Shown piece by piece: positions 15,420 through 25,235 of a DNA stretch of 64,000 nt (positions are counted from its first letter, which is position 1; every line of letters begins with the position of its first letter). Source of the stretch: Kaistia geumhonensis (lineage in GTDB: Bacteria; Pseudomonadota; Alphaproteobacteria; Rhizobiales; Kaistiaceae); assembly GCF_030815145.1 (NCBI RefSeq), contig NZ_JAUSWJ010000001.1:1488001-1552000 (forward strand), written 5' to 3'. Below the pieces are notes generated by a model that saw only the letters and a program-made list of their open reading frames with translations, searched no databases and was not told the origin of the DNA. The position numbers and the translations under genes are program-made.

Positions 15420-16739
15420 GTGTCACAGGCGACGGCGGGCAGGCTGCGCGGGATCGCGGCCGGGGTGATCGCTCTCCTTGCCGGATGGGGCGGCGCCCTG
15501 CCGGCGATGGCAGATCCGGTTCCGGTCAGGCCAGAGCCGGGATGGACGATCGATGGCACCGTGCTCCTCAGCCGCCACGGCATGCGCGGCTCGACGATTC
15601 CGGTGCGCTGCGGCCCGGAAACGAAGGGATGCCTCGCGACCGACTCGAAGGACCCATGGCCCACTCTCGACGTTGCTGCGGGTCATCTGACCACGGCCGG
15701 CTACACGCGGTCGGTGACGATGGGCACATATTATCGCCGGCTCTACGCCGCGGCGGGCCTGCTGCCGCCGGAGGGCTGCATCACCCCCTCTACCCTTGAA
15801 TTTACATCCGACGCCGTAGAACGGACGGTCATGACGGCCGGGGCCATCATGGACGGCATGGCGCCGGGCTGCGGCCTCATGGATATTTCCATCAGACAAG
15901 GTCTCTACCGGGGGGCTTCCTGCGGCTTCGAGAAGGCCGAGGCGGAGAAGGCCTCGCAGGCGTTCGTCGGCGGCTCCTGGCAGGCTGTGGCCGAGGGCAA
16001 GATGGCGCGGTCGCTCGACGTGCTGAGCCGGACCCTCGGCGAGTTGCCCGCAGGGACGTGCGAGAAGTCCGGCCTGCCGGCCGGATGCCATCTTTCGGAC
16101 CTCTGCGCGACGCCGGCGGAAGCCGGCCCTCTCGCGATAGCCGGAGGCTCGTCCGAGCTGTTCGCGATGCAGTATGGCGGCGGGTTGCCCGCCGATGAAA
16201 TCGGTTGGGGACGGCTGGCAGAGGCGGCCGGTGAGCCGCTCGGCCAGGCCGTGACCACCGCCACAGCGACCCATGCGCTCTATGACAGCGCCACCTGGAT
16301 GCCGCTCTATCAGGCGACCAGGCTCGGCTCGCAGACGCTGAACCTTGTCAATGAGCAGCTGGGCGAGATTGCCGCTGGCAAGGGCGCGCTCTTTCGCTTC
16401 CTCTCCAGCCACGACGACTTCATCCTCAATGTCGGCGGGATGTTGGGCCTCTCCTGGAACCTCGACAGCTACAATCCCTATCAGATACCGCCCGGCGGCT
16501 CGGTCGCCTTCGAGCTGTGGCGAAACCCGGAAGGCGCCCGCTTCGTGCGCCTCGTCTACCGGGCGCAGACGCTCGACCAGCTTCGCGAGAACACCGCGCT
16601 CGACGTCGACCACCCGCCGGCCGCGCAGGTGATGGTCCCTGCGAAATGCGCGGGCGCGGTCGCCGGCGCCTGCCCTCTCGATCAGTTCTCGGCGCTGGTC
16701 TCGGCGGCGATCGAGCCGGCCTGCGTGGCGAAGCCCTGA
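15420..16739 (+). CDS. Secreted histidine acid phosphatase (phytase/glucose-1-phosphatase-like)
   Basis: A branch-2 histidine phosphatase of about 439 residues. The catalytic motif SRHGMRG has its RHG at residues 52-54. The proton-donor HD pair is in FLSSHDDFILNVGG. With the GTG start at 15420 the protein begins with a good signal peptide: basic VSQATAGRLR, hydrophobic GIAAGVIALLAGWGGAL, then PAMA before DPVPV. Longer in-frame starts (ATG at 15318, GTG further up) would bury the signal. It is expected in the periplasm, releasing phosphate from sugar phosphates or phytate. Six or more Cys suggest disulfides. It is monocistronic and convergent with uxaC. Confidence 0.85.
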   Translation: MSQATAGRLRGIAAGVIALLAGWGGALPAMADPVPVRPEPGWTIDGTVLLSRHGMRGSTIPVRCGPETKGCLATDSKDPWPTLDVAAGHLTTAGYTRSVTMGTYYRRLYAAAGLLPPEGCITPSTLEFTSDAVERTVMTAGAIMDGMAPGCGLMDISIRQGLYRGASCGFEKAEAEKASQAFVGGSWQAVAEGKMARSLDVLSRTLGELPAGTCEKSGLPAGCHLSDLCATPAEAGPLAIAGGSSELFAMQYGGGLPADEIGWGRLAEAAGEPLGQAVTTATATHALYDSATWMPLYQATRLGSQTLNLVNEQLGEIAAGKGALFRFLSSHDDFILNVGGMLGLSWNLDSYNPYQIPPGGSVAFELWRNPEGARFVRLVYRAQTLDQLRENTALDVDHPPAAQVMVPAKCAGAVAGACPLDQFSALVSAAIEPACVAKP

Positions 16740-16757
16740 GACGAGCCGGCATCAGCG

Positions 16758-18161
16758 TCAAAGGCGATAGGCTTCCTTGGCGAGGCGGTAGGCGAGGTCA
16801 TGAGCGACCTCCGCCGCCTCGTCCTCGTCGAGGCGATGCGTGACGACGAGTTCGGCGAGATAGCCGCAATCGACCCGGCGCGCGACATCGTGGCGGGCCG
16901 GAATCGAGGGGAAGGCGCGCGTATCGTCGTTGAAGCCGACCGTGTTGTAGAAGCCGGCCGTCTCGGTCACGAGTTCCCGGTAGCGGCGCATGCCCTCGGG
17001 GGAATCGTAGAACCACCAGGCCGGGCCGAGCCGCAGGGCCGGATAATGGCCGGCGAGCGGCGCCAGTTCGCGCGAATAAGCGGTCTCGTCGAGCGTAAAC
17101 AGGATGATGGTGAGCGCCCGCTCGTTGCCGAAGCGATCGAGCAGCGGCTTCAGCGCCGCGACATAGTTCGTGGCCGTCGGGACATCGGCGCCCTTGTCGC
17201 GGCCGAAACGCGTCATCAGGCGCGCATTGTGGTTGCGGAACGAGCCGGGATGGATCTGGATCACGAGCCCATCGTCGAGGCTCATCGCCGCCATCTCGGT
17301 CAGCATCTGGGCGCGGAAAAGCTCGGCGTCGGAGGCCGAGACCTGGCCGCCGCGCACCCGGTGATAGAGCGCCTCGGCCTCGACCGGCGAGAGATCGGCC
17401 GTCGCCGCGGTCGGGTGGCCATGATCGGTCGAGGTGGCGCCATGCGCCTTGAAGAAGGCGCGGCGGACGCGATGCGCCTCGAGATAGCCGGCGAAGGTCG
17501 AGACATCGGTTCCGGCGAGCGCGCCGAGCGCCTCGATATTGTCCCTGAAGCCCGCGAAATCGGGATCGACGACCGGATCCGGCCGGTAGGCGGTCACGAC
17601 GCGGCCGGTCCAGCCCGACTCGCGGATCGCGTTGTGGTGGCGGAGATCGTCGAGCGGGCTTTCCGTCGTGGCGATCACCTCGATGTTGAAACGCTCGAAC
17701 AGCGCGCGCGGCCGGTAGGCCGGCTCGGCGAGACGCCCGGCGATCCGGTCATAGAGCGCGTCGGCATTCGCCGCCGTGAGCCGCTCCTCAATATCGAACA
17801 AGGTCGCGAAGGCATGGTCGAGCCACATCCGCGTCGGCGTGCCGCGGAAGAGGTGGTAATGCGCGGCGAAACGCCGCCAGATGGCGCGCGGATCGGTCTC
17901 GACCGCCGTTCCGTCCACGGTCGGCACGCCGAGATCCTCGAGCGCGACGCCCTGGCTGTAGAGCATGCGGAAGACATAGTGATCGGGCACGACGAAGAGC
18001 TTCGCCGGGTCTGGAAACGGCTCGTTCTGCGCATACCAGGCGGGGTCGGTGTGGCCATGCGGCGAGACGATCGGCAGGTCTCGCACCTCGCCGTAAAGGC
18101 GGCGCGCCACGGCGCGGGTCGCCGGATCGGCGGGGAAGAGGCGGTCTTCGTGAAGCAGCAT
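16758..18161 (-). CDS. uxaC: Glucuronate isomerase
   Basis: A 467-residue uronate isomerase of the amidohydrolase superfamily, converting D-glucuronate to fructuronate and galacturonate to tagaturonate. It starts MLLHEDRLFPADPATRAVAR, and SPHGHTDPAWY carries the HxH metal ligands. Other family stretches are IQIHPGSFRNHN, ETAGFYNTVGFNDDTRAF and FPSIPARHDVARRVDCGYLA. Length matches the family (about 470). The ATG at 18161 is the family start; a longer frame to 18509 is not conserved. No uxuB, uxuA or kdgK gene is adjacent, so the rest of the pathway lies elsewhere. Confidence 0.93.
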   Translation of the reverse strand: MLLHEDRLFPADPATRAVARRLYGEVRDLPIVSPHGHTDPAWYAQNEPFPDPAKLFVVPDHYVFRMLYSQGVALEDLGVPTVDGTAVETDPRAIWRRFAAHYHLFRGTPTRMWLDHAFATLFDIEERLTAANADALYDRIAGRLAEPAYRPRALFERFNIEVIATTESPLDDLRHHNAIRESGWTGRVVTAYRPDPVVDPDFAGFRDNIEALGALAGTDVSTFAGYLEAHRVRRAFFKAHGATSTDHGHPTAATADLSPVEAEALYHRVRGGQVSASDAELFRAQMLTEMAAMSLDDGLVIQIHPGSFRNHNARLMTRFGRDKGADVPTATNYVAALKPLLDRFGNERALTIILFTLDETAYSRELAPLAGHYPALRLGPAWWFYDSPEGMRRYRELVTETAGFYNTVGFNDDTRAFPSIPARHDVARRVDCGYLAELVVTHRLDEDEAAEVAHDLAYRLAKEAYRL

Positions 18162-18290
18162 GGTGACCTCGGTCGCAAGGCCGCCATATGACCACGGAGA
18201 AGGCCCCGCCGCGAGAGAGACTTGATCCGGAACGGCGAACAGACGAGTTTCGGACGGTTCAAAAAGACGCGACAGGAACCGGGTGGAGAC

Positions 18291-18752
18291 ATGCAGGAGA
18301 CCGAGGAGCGGACGGCGGCGATCGTCGCGCGCTTTGCCGGCGTCGAGGGGGCGACGCTGCCGATCCTGCATGCCGTGCAGGAAGCTTTCGGCCATGTCCC
18401 GCGCGAATCGATCCCCGTCATCGCGGCGGCGCTGAACCGCACGCGAGCCGAGATCCACGGCGTCGTCAGCTTCTATCATGATTTCCGCGAAGAGCCGGCC
18501 GGCCGCCACATCGTCCGCGTCTGCCGCGCCGAGGCCTGCCGCGCCATGGGCTCCGACCGCATCGCCGGCACCTTCGAGACGGCCCTCGGCGTCGCGCTCG
18601 GAGAAACCTCCGCCGACGGCGCCGTGACGCTGGAGCCGGTCTATTGCCTCGGCCTCTGCGCCACGGCGCCGAGCGCCATGATCGACGGCAAGCCGGTCGG
18701 GCGCCTCGACGAGGCCGCGGCGGCACGGCTGGCGCGGGAGATTGGCCGATGA
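18291..18752 (+). CDS. fdsG: NAD-dependent formate dehydrogenase gamma subunit
   Basis: A 153-residue thioredoxin-like [2Fe-2S] protein related to NuoE. Cluster ligands are Cys78 and Cys83 (VCRAEAC) and Cys119 and Cys123 (CLGLC), and HGVVSFYHDF is the family helix. It passes electrons between FdsB and FdsA in the soluble molybdenum formate dehydrogenase. The ATG at 18291 follows GGTGGAG. It is the first gene of the operon, divergent from uxaC over 129 bp, and overlaps fdsB by ATGA. Confidence 0.93.
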   Translation: MQETEERTAAIVARFAGVEGATLPILHAVQEAFGHVPRESIPVIAAALNRTRAEIHGVVSFYHDFREEPAGRHIVRVCRAEACRAMGSDRIAGTFETALGVALGETSADGAVTLEPVYCLGLCATAPSAMIDGKPVGRLDEAAAARLAREIGR

Positions 18753-20314
18753 CCGCTCGGATTTTCGTTCCCGCCGATGCCGCGGCGATCGCCGTCGGCG
18801 CCGATGACGTCGCCGGCGCGCTCGCCGCCGCGGCGGCGCGGATCGGCCGCGCGGTCGAGATTGTGCGGACGGGATCGCGCGGGCTCTTCTTCCTGGAGCC
18901 GCTGGTCGAGGTCGAGACGGCGGCTGGACGTGTCGGCTTCGGCCCGGTCGCGGCCGGCGATGTCGGAAGCCTCGTCGCGGAGGGCCTCTTCGAGGGGGCC
19001 GGCGCGCGGTCGCTCGGCCTCGTCAAGGATATCCCCTTCCTGAAGGCGCAGACACGCTTCACCTTTTCCCGCTGCGGCGTCGTCGATCCGGCCTCGCTGG
19101 AGGATTACCGCGCGCATGGCGGCGGGCTCGGCCTTGCAAAGGCGGCGGCCATGGCGCCGGCGGAGATCGTCGCCGCCGTCAGCGCCTCCGGGCTCAGGGG
19201 CCGCGGCGGCGCCGGCTTCCCGACCGGCATCAAGTGGAAGACCGTGCTGGACGCCCCCGGTGCGCGCAAATTCGTCGTCGCCAATGCCGACGAGGGCGAC
19301 AGCGGCACCTTCGCCGACCGCATGCTCATGGAGGGCGACCCCTTCGTCATCATCGAGGGCATGGCGATCGCCGGCCTCGCGACGGGGGCAACGCGCGGCT
19401 ATCTCTATATCCGCTCCGAATATCCGCACGCGATCGCCCGCATGGAAGCGGCGGTCGAGACGGCGCGCCGCGCCGGCTGGCTCGGCGCCGCCATCGCCGG
19501 CACGACGCGCGCCTTCGACGTCGAGATCCGGGTCGGCGCCGGGGCCTATGTCTGCGGCGAGGAGACCGCCCTCATCGAATCGATTGAGGGCAATCGGGGC
19601 GAGGTGCGCGCCAAGCCGCCGCTGCCGGCCCTGAAGGGCCTCTTCGGCGCGCCGACCGTCGTCAACAACCTGCTCAGCCTTGCGGCCGTCCCCTTCATTC
19701 TCGCCGAAGGCCCCGAGGCCTATGCGGCGGTCGGCTTCGGCCGCTCGCGCGGCACCATGCCGGTGCAGATCGCCGGCAATGTGAAGCGCGGCGGCCTGTT
19801 CGAGGTCGCCTTCGGCATCACGCTCGGCGAGCTCGTCAACGGGTTCGGCGGCGGCACGGCAACCGGGCGCCCGGTCAAGGCGGTGCAGGTCGGCGGGCCG
19901 CTCGGCGCCTATTTCCCGCCTGCCCTGTTCGACACGCCCTTCGACTACGAGGCCTTCGCGGCGCGGGACGGTCTGATCGGCCATGGCGGCATCGTCGTTT
20001 TCGACGATACGGTGGCGATGGACGCGATGGCGCGCTTCGCCTTCGAGTTCTGCGCGCTCGAGAGCTGCGGCAAGTGCACGCCCTGCCGCATCGGCTCGAC
20101 GCGCGGCCGCGAGACGATCGACGCCATCATCGCCGGCCGCGACGTCGAGAAGAACGCCGCGCTCGTCGAGGAGCTTTGCGATATCATGAAGTTCGGTTCG
20201 CTCTGCGCGCTGGGCGGCTTCACGCCCTATCCCGTCATGAGCGCGCTGCGCCACTTTCCGGGCGATTTCGGTCTGCCCGAAAAGGTGGCGGCGGCAAGGG
20301 AGACTGCAGCATGA
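18749..20314 (+). CDS. fdsB: NAD-dependent formate dehydrogenase beta subunit (diaphorase)
   Basis: A 521-residue NuoF-like flavoprotein. It has an N-terminal thioredoxin-like extension (about 1-110), the NADH/FMN site GRGGAGFPTG (151-160), GAGAYVCGEETAL (263-275), and the [4Fe-4S] ligands Cys440, Cys443 and Cys446 (ESCGKCTPC) plus Cys486. It reduces NAD+ with electrons from formate. Its start overlaps the fdsG stop and its own stop overlaps the fdsA start (ATGA), so translation is coupled across the operon. Confidence 0.94.
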   Translation: MTARIFVPADAAAIAVGADDVAGALAAAAARIGRAVEIVRTGSRGLFFLEPLVEVETAAGRVGFGPVAAGDVGSLVAEGLFEGAGARSLGLVKDIPFLKAQTRFTFSRCGVVDPASLEDYRAHGGGLGLAKAAAMAPAEIVAAVSASGLRGRGGAGFPTGIKWKTVLDAPGARKFVVANADEGDSGTFADRMLMEGDPFVIIEGMAIAGLATGATRGYLYIRSEYPHAIARMEAAVETARRAGWLGAAIAGTTRAFDVEIRVGAGAYVCGEETALIESIEGNRGEVRAKPPLPALKGLFGAPTVVNNLLSLAAVPFILAEGPEAYAAVGFGRSRGTMPVQIAGNVKRGGLFEVAFGITLGELVNGFGGGTATGRPVKAVQVGGPLGAYFPPALFDTPFDYEAFAARDGLIGHGGIVVFDDTVAMDAMARFAFEFCALESCGKCTPCRIGSTRGRETIDAIIAGRDVEKNAALVEELCDIMKFGSLCALGGFTPYPVMSALRHFPGDFGLPEKVAAARETAA

Positions 20315-23172
20315 CCCTCATCCGCGAGATCGACTACGGCACCCCCGCCTCGCGCAGCGAGGCCAGCGTGACGCTCACGATCGACGGCAGCCGCGTCACC
20401 GTCCCCGCCGGCACCTCGGTCATGCGCGCCGCCGCCGAAATGGGCACGGCGATCCCCAAGCTCTGCGCCACCGACCGCGTCGATGCCTTCGGCTCCTGCC
20501 GGCTCTGCCTCGTCGAGGTCGACGGGATGCGCGGCACGCCGGCCTCCTGCACCACCCTCGTCGCCGAGGGCATGGTCGTCCGCACCGAGACCGACCGGCT
20601 GCGCAAGCTCCGGCGCGGCGTGATGGAGCTCTACATCTCCGATCACCCGCTCGACTGCCTGACCTGCGCGGCCAATGGCGACTGCGAATTGCAGAGCCAG
20701 GCCGGCGCGGTGGGCCTTCGCGAGGTCCGCTACGAGGCCGGCGCCAACCATGTCGCCAAGACCGACAATCCGCTCTTCCTCGGCAAGGACGTCTCGAACC
20801 CCTATTTCGACTACGACCCGGCCAAGTGCATCGTCTGCTCGCGCTGCGTCAGGGCCTGCGAGGAGGTCCAGGGCACCTTCGCGCTGACGATCGAGGGGCG
20901 CGGCTTCGACAGCCGAGTCTCGCCGGGCATGCATGAGAGCTTCCTCGGCTCCGAATGCGTCTCCTGCGGCGCCTGCGTCTCCGCCTGCCCGACCGCGACG
21001 CTGATCGAGAAGAGCGTCGTCGAGAAGGGCCAGCCCGAGCATTCGCTGGTGACCACCTGCGCCTATTGCGGCGTCGGATGCTCGTTCAAGGCCGAGATGC
21101 GGGGCGAGGAACTCATCCGCATGGAGCCCTACAAGGACGGCAAGGCCAATCACGGCCATTCCTGCGTCAAGGGCCGCTTCGCCTACGGCTATGCGCATCA
21201 CCGCGACCGCATCCTGAAGCCGATGCTGCGCGAGAAGATCACCGATCCCTGGCGCGAGGTGTCGTGGGACGAGGCTTTCGCCCATGTCGCGACGAAGTTC
21301 CGCGCCATCCAGGCGCGCTACGGCAAGGACGCGATCGGCGGCATCACCTCCTCGCGCTGCACCAACGAGGAGACCTATCTGGTTCAGAAGCTGGTGCGCG
21401 CCGGCTTCGGCAACAACAATGTCGACACCTGCGCCCGCGTCTGCCATTCGCCGACCGGCTACGGCCTCAAGGCGGCCTTCGGCACCTCGGCCGGCACGCA
21501 GGACTTCGACAGCGTCGAGCATGCCGATGTCGTGCTGGTGATCGGCGCCAACCCGACCGACGGCCATCCGGTCTTCGCCTCGCGCCTCAAGAAGCGGCTT
21601 CGCGCCGGCGCGAGGCTCATCGTCATCGATCCGCGGCGCATCGACCTCGTGCGCACGCCGCATGTCGAGGCGGCCCATCATCTGGCGCTGCGCCCCGGCA
21701 CCAATGTCGCCGTGCTCGACGCCATCGCGCATGTGATCGTCACCGAGGGGCTCTATGACGAGGCCTTCGTGCGCGAGCGCTGCGAATGGAGCGCCTTCGA
21801 GCATTGGGCGTCCTTCGTCGCCGAGCCGCGCAACAGCCCCGAGGCGGTCGAGGCGGTCTCGGGCGTTCCCGCCGCCGAGATCCGCGCCGCCGCGCGTCTC
21901 TATGCGACCGGCGGCAATGCCGCGATCTATTACGGCCTCGGCGTCACCGAGCACAGCCAGGGCACGACCACGGTCATGGCGATCGCCAATCTCGCCATGG
22001 CGACCGGCAATCTCGGCCGCCCCGGCGTCGGCGTGAACCCGCTGCGCGGCCAGAACAACGTGCAGGGCTCCTGCGACATGGGCTCGTTCCCGCACGAGCT
22101 TCCCGGCTACCGCCACATCTCGGACGACGCCACGCGGCAGACCTTCGAGAAGCTGTGGGGCGTCTCGCTCGACAACGAGCCGGGCCTGCGCATCCCCAAC
22201 ATGCTCGACGCGGCGGTCGACGGGTCCTTCCGCGGCATCTACATCCAGGGCGAGGACATCGTGCAGTCCGATCCGGACACGCATCACGTCACGGCCGGGC
22301 TCGCCGCGATGGACTGCGTCGTCGTGCACGATCTCTTCCTGAACGAGACCGCGAACTACGCGCATGTCTTCCTGCCGGGCTCCACCTTCCTGGAGAAGGA
22401 CGGCACCTTCACCAATGCCGAGCGGCGCATCAACCGCGTGCGGCGCGTCATGAGCCCGCTGAACGGCTATGCCGACTGGGAAGTGACGCAGCGGCTGGCG
22501 CAGGCCATGGGTCTCGCCTGGCACTATACGCATCCCTCCGAGATCATGGACGAGATCGCCGCCGCGACGCCGAGCTTCGCCGGCGTCTCCTACCGGCGTC
22601 TCGAGGACGTCGGCTCGGTGCAGTGGCCATGCAACGAGGCGGCGCCCGAGGGCACGCCGGTCATGCATATCGGCCATTTCGCGCGCGGGCTCGGCCAGTT
22701 CATGATCACCGAATATGTGCCGACCGAGGAACGGACGGGGCCGCGCTTCCCGCTCCTGCTCACCACCGGCCGCATCCTCTCGCAATACAATGTCGGCGCG
22801 CAGACGCGGCGAACGGCCAATGTCGTCTGGCACGAGGAGGACCTGCTCGAGATCCATCCGAACGACGCAGAGAACCGCGGCATCCGCGACGGCGACTTCG
22901 TCCGTCTCGCCAGCCGCGCCGGCGAGACGACGCTGCGCGCCAGGATCACCGACCGCGTCGCGCCGGGCGTGGTCTACACGACGTTCCACCATCCGGCGAC
23001 GCAGGCGAATGTCGTGACCACCGACTTCTCCGACTGGGCGACCAACTGCCCGGAATACAAGGTCACGGCCGTGCAGGTCTCGCCCTCGAACGGCCCGAGC
23101 GCCTGGCAGGAGGACTATGCCCGCCTCTCCGAGGAGAGCCGGCGCATTCTCCCCGCCGACGCGGCCGAATAG
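20311..23172 (+). CDS. fdsA: NAD-dependent formate dehydrogenase catalytic alpha subunit
   Basis: A 953-residue bis-MGD molybdoenzyme that oxidises formate to CO2. Domains in order: NuoG-like [2Fe-2S] (Cys52, 63, 66, 80), a His/Cys [4Fe-4S] site (His112, Cys116, 119, 125), a two-cluster ferredoxin domain (Cys173/176/179 with 226, and Cys216/219/222 with 183), the [4Fe-4S] site before the molybdopterin domain (Cys250, 253, 257, 285), then the molybdopterin domain. The catalytic pair is Cys378-His379 in VDTCARVCHSP, so this is a cysteine rather than a selenocysteine enzyme. All clusters appear intact. Mo versus W cannot be told from sequence. Confidence 0.95.
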   Translation: MTLIREIDYGTPASRSEASVTLTIDGSRVTVPAGTSVMRAAAEMGTAIPKLCATDRVDAFGSCRLCLVEVDGMRGTPASCTTLVAEGMVVRTETDRLRKLRRGVMELYISDHPLDCLTCAANGDCELQSQAGAVGLREVRYEAGANHVAKTDNPLFLGKDVSNPYFDYDPAKCIVCSRCVRACEEVQGTFALTIEGRGFDSRVSPGMHESFLGSECVSCGACVSACPTATLIEKSVVEKGQPEHSLVTTCAYCGVGCSFKAEMRGEELIRMEPYKDGKANHGHSCVKGRFAYGYAHHRDRILKPMLREKITDPWREVSWDEAFAHVATKFRAIQARYGKDAIGGITSSRCTNEETYLVQKLVRAGFGNNNVDTCARVCHSPTGYGLKAAFGTSAGTQDFDSVEHADVVLVIGANPTDGHPVFASRLKKRLRAGARLIVIDPRRIDLVRTPHVEAAHHLALRPGTNVAVLDAIAHVIVTEGLYDEAFVRERCEWSAFEHWASFVAEPRNSPEAVEAVSGVPAAEIRAAARLYATGGNAAIYYGLGVTEHSQGTTTVMAIANLAMATGNLGRPGVGVNPLRGQNNVQGSCDMGSFPHELPGYRHISDDATRQTFEKLWGVSLDNEPGLRIPNMLDAAVDGSFRGIYIQGEDIVQSDPDTHHVTAGLAAMDCVVVHDLFLNETANYAHVFLPGSTFLEKDGTFTNAERRINRVRRVMSPLNGYADWEVTQRLAQAMGLAWHYTHPSEIMDEIAAATPSFAGVSYRRLEDVGSVQWPCNEAAPEGTPVMHIGHFARGLGQFMITEYVPTEERTGPRFPLLLTTGRILSQYNVGAQTRRTANVVWHEEDLLEIHPNDAENRGIRDGDFVRLASRAGETTLRARITDRVAPGVVYTTFHHPATQANVVTTDFSDWATNCPEYKVTAVQVSPSNGPSAWQEDYARLSEESRRILPADAAE

Positions 23173-23174
23173 GC

Positions 23175-24026
23175 ATGACTGGCGCCGCGAAGGCGAGCGG
23201 GACGGTCGCCGCCGCGACGTGGAGGCGGAGCGGCGCCGCGCGGTCGAGCCGCGCGGTGGCGGTCGAAACGGCGGTCGCCATCACCTATGGCGGCTCGACG
23301 CAGGCGGTGCTGATGGCGAGCCCGGCCGATCTCGAGGATTTCGCGGTCGGCTTCACCCTGACCGAGGGCATCGCCGATCTCGCCGCGATCGAGGACATCG
23401 AGCAGATCGACGGCGAGCTCGGCATCGAGATGCGCGTGACGCTGGCGCGCCGGCCCTCGGAGCGGCTCGCGGCGCGGCGCCGCGCCATGGCCGGACCGGT
23501 CGGCTGCGGCCTTTGCGGCATCGAGAGCCTCGAGGAAGCTGTTCGCCCCCTGCCCCTGAACAGGTCGCCGATGCGGTTCGAGCCCTATGCGATCCTCGCG
23601 GCAATCGGCGCCCTCGCGCCGTTGCAGGCACTGAACGCGGAGACGCGCGCCGTGCACGCCGCCGCCTTCTGGCAGCCGGGCGACGGTGTCCGCCTCGTCC
23701 GCGAGGATGTCGGCCGCCACAATGCGCTCGACAAGCTCGCCGGCGCCATCGCCCGCGGCGGAATCAACGCCGCGTCCGGCGCCGTGCTGCTCACCAGCCG
23801 TGTCTCCGTCGAGATGGTGCAGAAGACGGCAGCGATCGGCGCCCCTTTGATCGTCGCGGTCTCGGCGCCGACCAGCCTTGCGATCGCCGCGGCCGACGCC
23901 GCGGGGATCACGCTGGTCGCGGTCGCGCGCGCCGACGGCTTCGAAGTCTTCACCCATGGCGAGCGGCTCGGCCTGCCGCCATCCTCCTTTTCCGACGAGA
24001 GAGAGGCGGCGCACGGCGCCGCCTGA
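23175..24026 (+). CDS. fdhD: Formate dehydrogenase sulfurtransferase/chaperone FdhD (FdsC)
   Basis: A 283-residue FdhD-family protein. The sulfur-carrying motif GCGLCG has Cys111 and Cys114, and REDVGRHNALDKLAGA and LLTSRVSVEMVQKTA are hallmark stretches. It transfers sulfur to the molybdenum cofactor and delivers it to FdsA, which is needed for activity. It begins 2 bp after the fdsA stop. In characterised fds operons this position is called fdsC. Confidence 0.92.
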   Translation: MTGAAKASGTVAAATWRRSGAARSSRAVAVETAVAITYGGSTQAVLMASPADLEDFAVGFTLTEGIADLAAIEDIEQIDGELGIEMRVTLARRPSERLAARRRAMAGPVGCGLCGIESLEEAVRPLPLNRSPMRFEPYAILAAIGALAPLQALNAETRAVHAAAFWQPGDGVRLVREDVGRHNALDKLAGAIARGGINAASGAVLLTSRVSVEMVQKTAAIGAPLIVAVSAPTSLAIAAADAAGITLVAVARADGFEVFTHGERLGLPPSSFSDEREAAHGAA

Positions 24027-24032
24027 AGAAGA

Positions 24033-24254
24033 ATGCCGCCTGAAAAGCTCGTCCGCATGGCGAACCAGATCGCCACCTTCTTCTCCGCGCAGGGCGCCGA
24101 CGCCGCGCCGGCGGCGGTCGCCACGCATCTGCGGCAGTTCTGGGATCCACGCATGCGGCGGACCATCGTCGCCCATGCGGCGGCAGGCGGCGCCGGCCTC
24201 GATCCCGTCGCGGCGGCGGCCATCGCGCGCCTTGCTGCGGAGGAAACGGCATGA
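24033..24254 (+). CDS. fdsD: Formate dehydrogenase delta subunit
   Basis: A 73-residue protein matching the small FdsD subunit: PEKLVRMANQIATFFSAQG, then VATHLRQFWDPRMRRTIVAH and a C-terminal acidic helix. FdsD is required for assembly or stability of the enzyme rather than catalysis. It starts 6 bp after fdhD and completes the canonical GBACD order. A stem-loop follows the stop directly. Confidence 0.9.
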   Translation: MPPEKLVRMANQIATFFSAQGADAAPAAVATHLRQFWDPRMRRTIVAHAAAGGAGLDPVAAAAIARLAAEETA

Positions 24255-24282
24255 TGCACTGCCCCGACGCCAGCGCAGTGCA
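24255..24282 (+). terminator. Stem-loop at the end of the fds operon
   Basis: TGCACTGC (24255-24262) and GCAGTGCA (24275-24282) pair perfectly over 8 bp with a 12-base loop, starting at the base after the fdsD stop. No T-run follows, so termination would be partial. It could reduce, not abolish, readthrough into the epimerase gene 15 bp later. Confidence 0.45.
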
Positions 24283-24296
24283 ACACGAGTGAAGAC

Positions 24297-25178
24297 ATGG
24301 ACAGGATCACGCTCCGGAACGAATTCGTCACCGTCGCCCTCGACCGCAAGGGCGCCGAACTCCAGTCGATCGTCGATGCCGCCGGCCGCGAATGGATGTG
24401 GCAGGCCGACCCGACCTTCTGGCCCCGCCATGCGCCGATCCTGTTCCCCATCGTCGGCCGTGCCGCCGGCGACCAGATCTTCGTCGAGGGCGTCAGCTAT
24501 CCGATCGGCCAGCACGGATTCGCGCGTGACCGCATGTTCGAGGTGCTGAGCTCGGGGCCGGAGCGGGCCGGGTTCCGCCTCCTCGCCGATGCCGACACGC
24601 TGAAGCACTACCCCTTCGAATTCGAGCTCGACATCCGCTTCGAGCTCGCCGGGGCGACGCTGTTCCAGACCGTGACCGCCCGCAACCACGGCAACCGCCC
24701 CATGCCGGCCGCCATCGGCTTCCACCCTGCCTTCCAGTGGCCGCTTCCCGGCGCGAAGGGACCGCAGACCGGCCATGTCGCGATCTTCGAGCGCGAGGAG
24801 CCGGCCGATATCCGCCGCCTCAAGGATGGCGGCGTCGATCCCGCCACGCGCCCGACGCCCGTCCTCGGCAAGGTGCTGGCGCTCGATCCTTCGCTGTTCC
24901 TCGAGGATGCGATCATCTTCGACGAGGTGCGCAGCCGTTCGGTCTGGTTCGGGGTCGAGGGAACCGACGGCCTCAGGGTCGATTTTCCCGACCTCCCCTA
25001 TCTCGGCATCTGGACGAAGCCGGGCGCGCCGTTCCTCTGCATCGAGCCGTGGCAGGGCCATGCCGCGATGCTGGGCTTCGAGGGCGAGATGGCCGAGATG
25101 CCGGGCATGGTCTCCGTGCCGCCGGGCGGCAGCATGACGCGGCACATCGCGATCCGGATCGGCGCGCCTTCACCCTGA
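24297..25178 (+). CDS. Aldose 1-epimerase family protein (LacX-like)
   Basis: A 293-residue galactose-mutarotase-fold protein of the LacX branch. It opens ITLRNEFVTVALDRKGAEL. The substrate pocket residues are seen in GQHGFARDRMFE and the probable catalytic His in AIGFHPAFQWPLP, with a candidate Glu in CIEPWQGHAA. Such proteins interconvert sugar anomers. It sits 42 bp after fdsD in the same direction; no metabolic link to formate is obvious, so adjacency may be incidental. No signal peptide. Confidence 0.82.
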   Translation: MDRITLRNEFVTVALDRKGAELQSIVDAAGREWMWQADPTFWPRHAPILFPIVGRAAGDQIFVEGVSYPIGQHGFARDRMFEVLSSGPERAGFRLLADADTLKHYPFEFELDIRFELAGATLFQTVTARNHGNRPMPAAIGFHPAFQWPLPGAKGPQTGHVAIFEREEPADIRRLKDGGVDPATRPTPVLGKVLALDPSLFLEDAIIFDEVRSRSVWFGVEGTDGLRVDFPDLPYLGIWTKPGAPFLCIEPWQGHAAMLGFEGEMAEMPGMVSVPPGGSMTRHIAIRIGAPSP

Positions 25179-25235
25179 ATCGGGGCTGGCACGGGTTTCG
25201 CTAGGAACGATGGATTGCGCCAGCAGAAGGAAAAG

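Noticed and set aside
20227-22992. Long minus-strand frame of about 920 codons
   Set aside because: Antisense to fdsA, whose cofactor ligands are all in place. No family resemblance in the antisense product.
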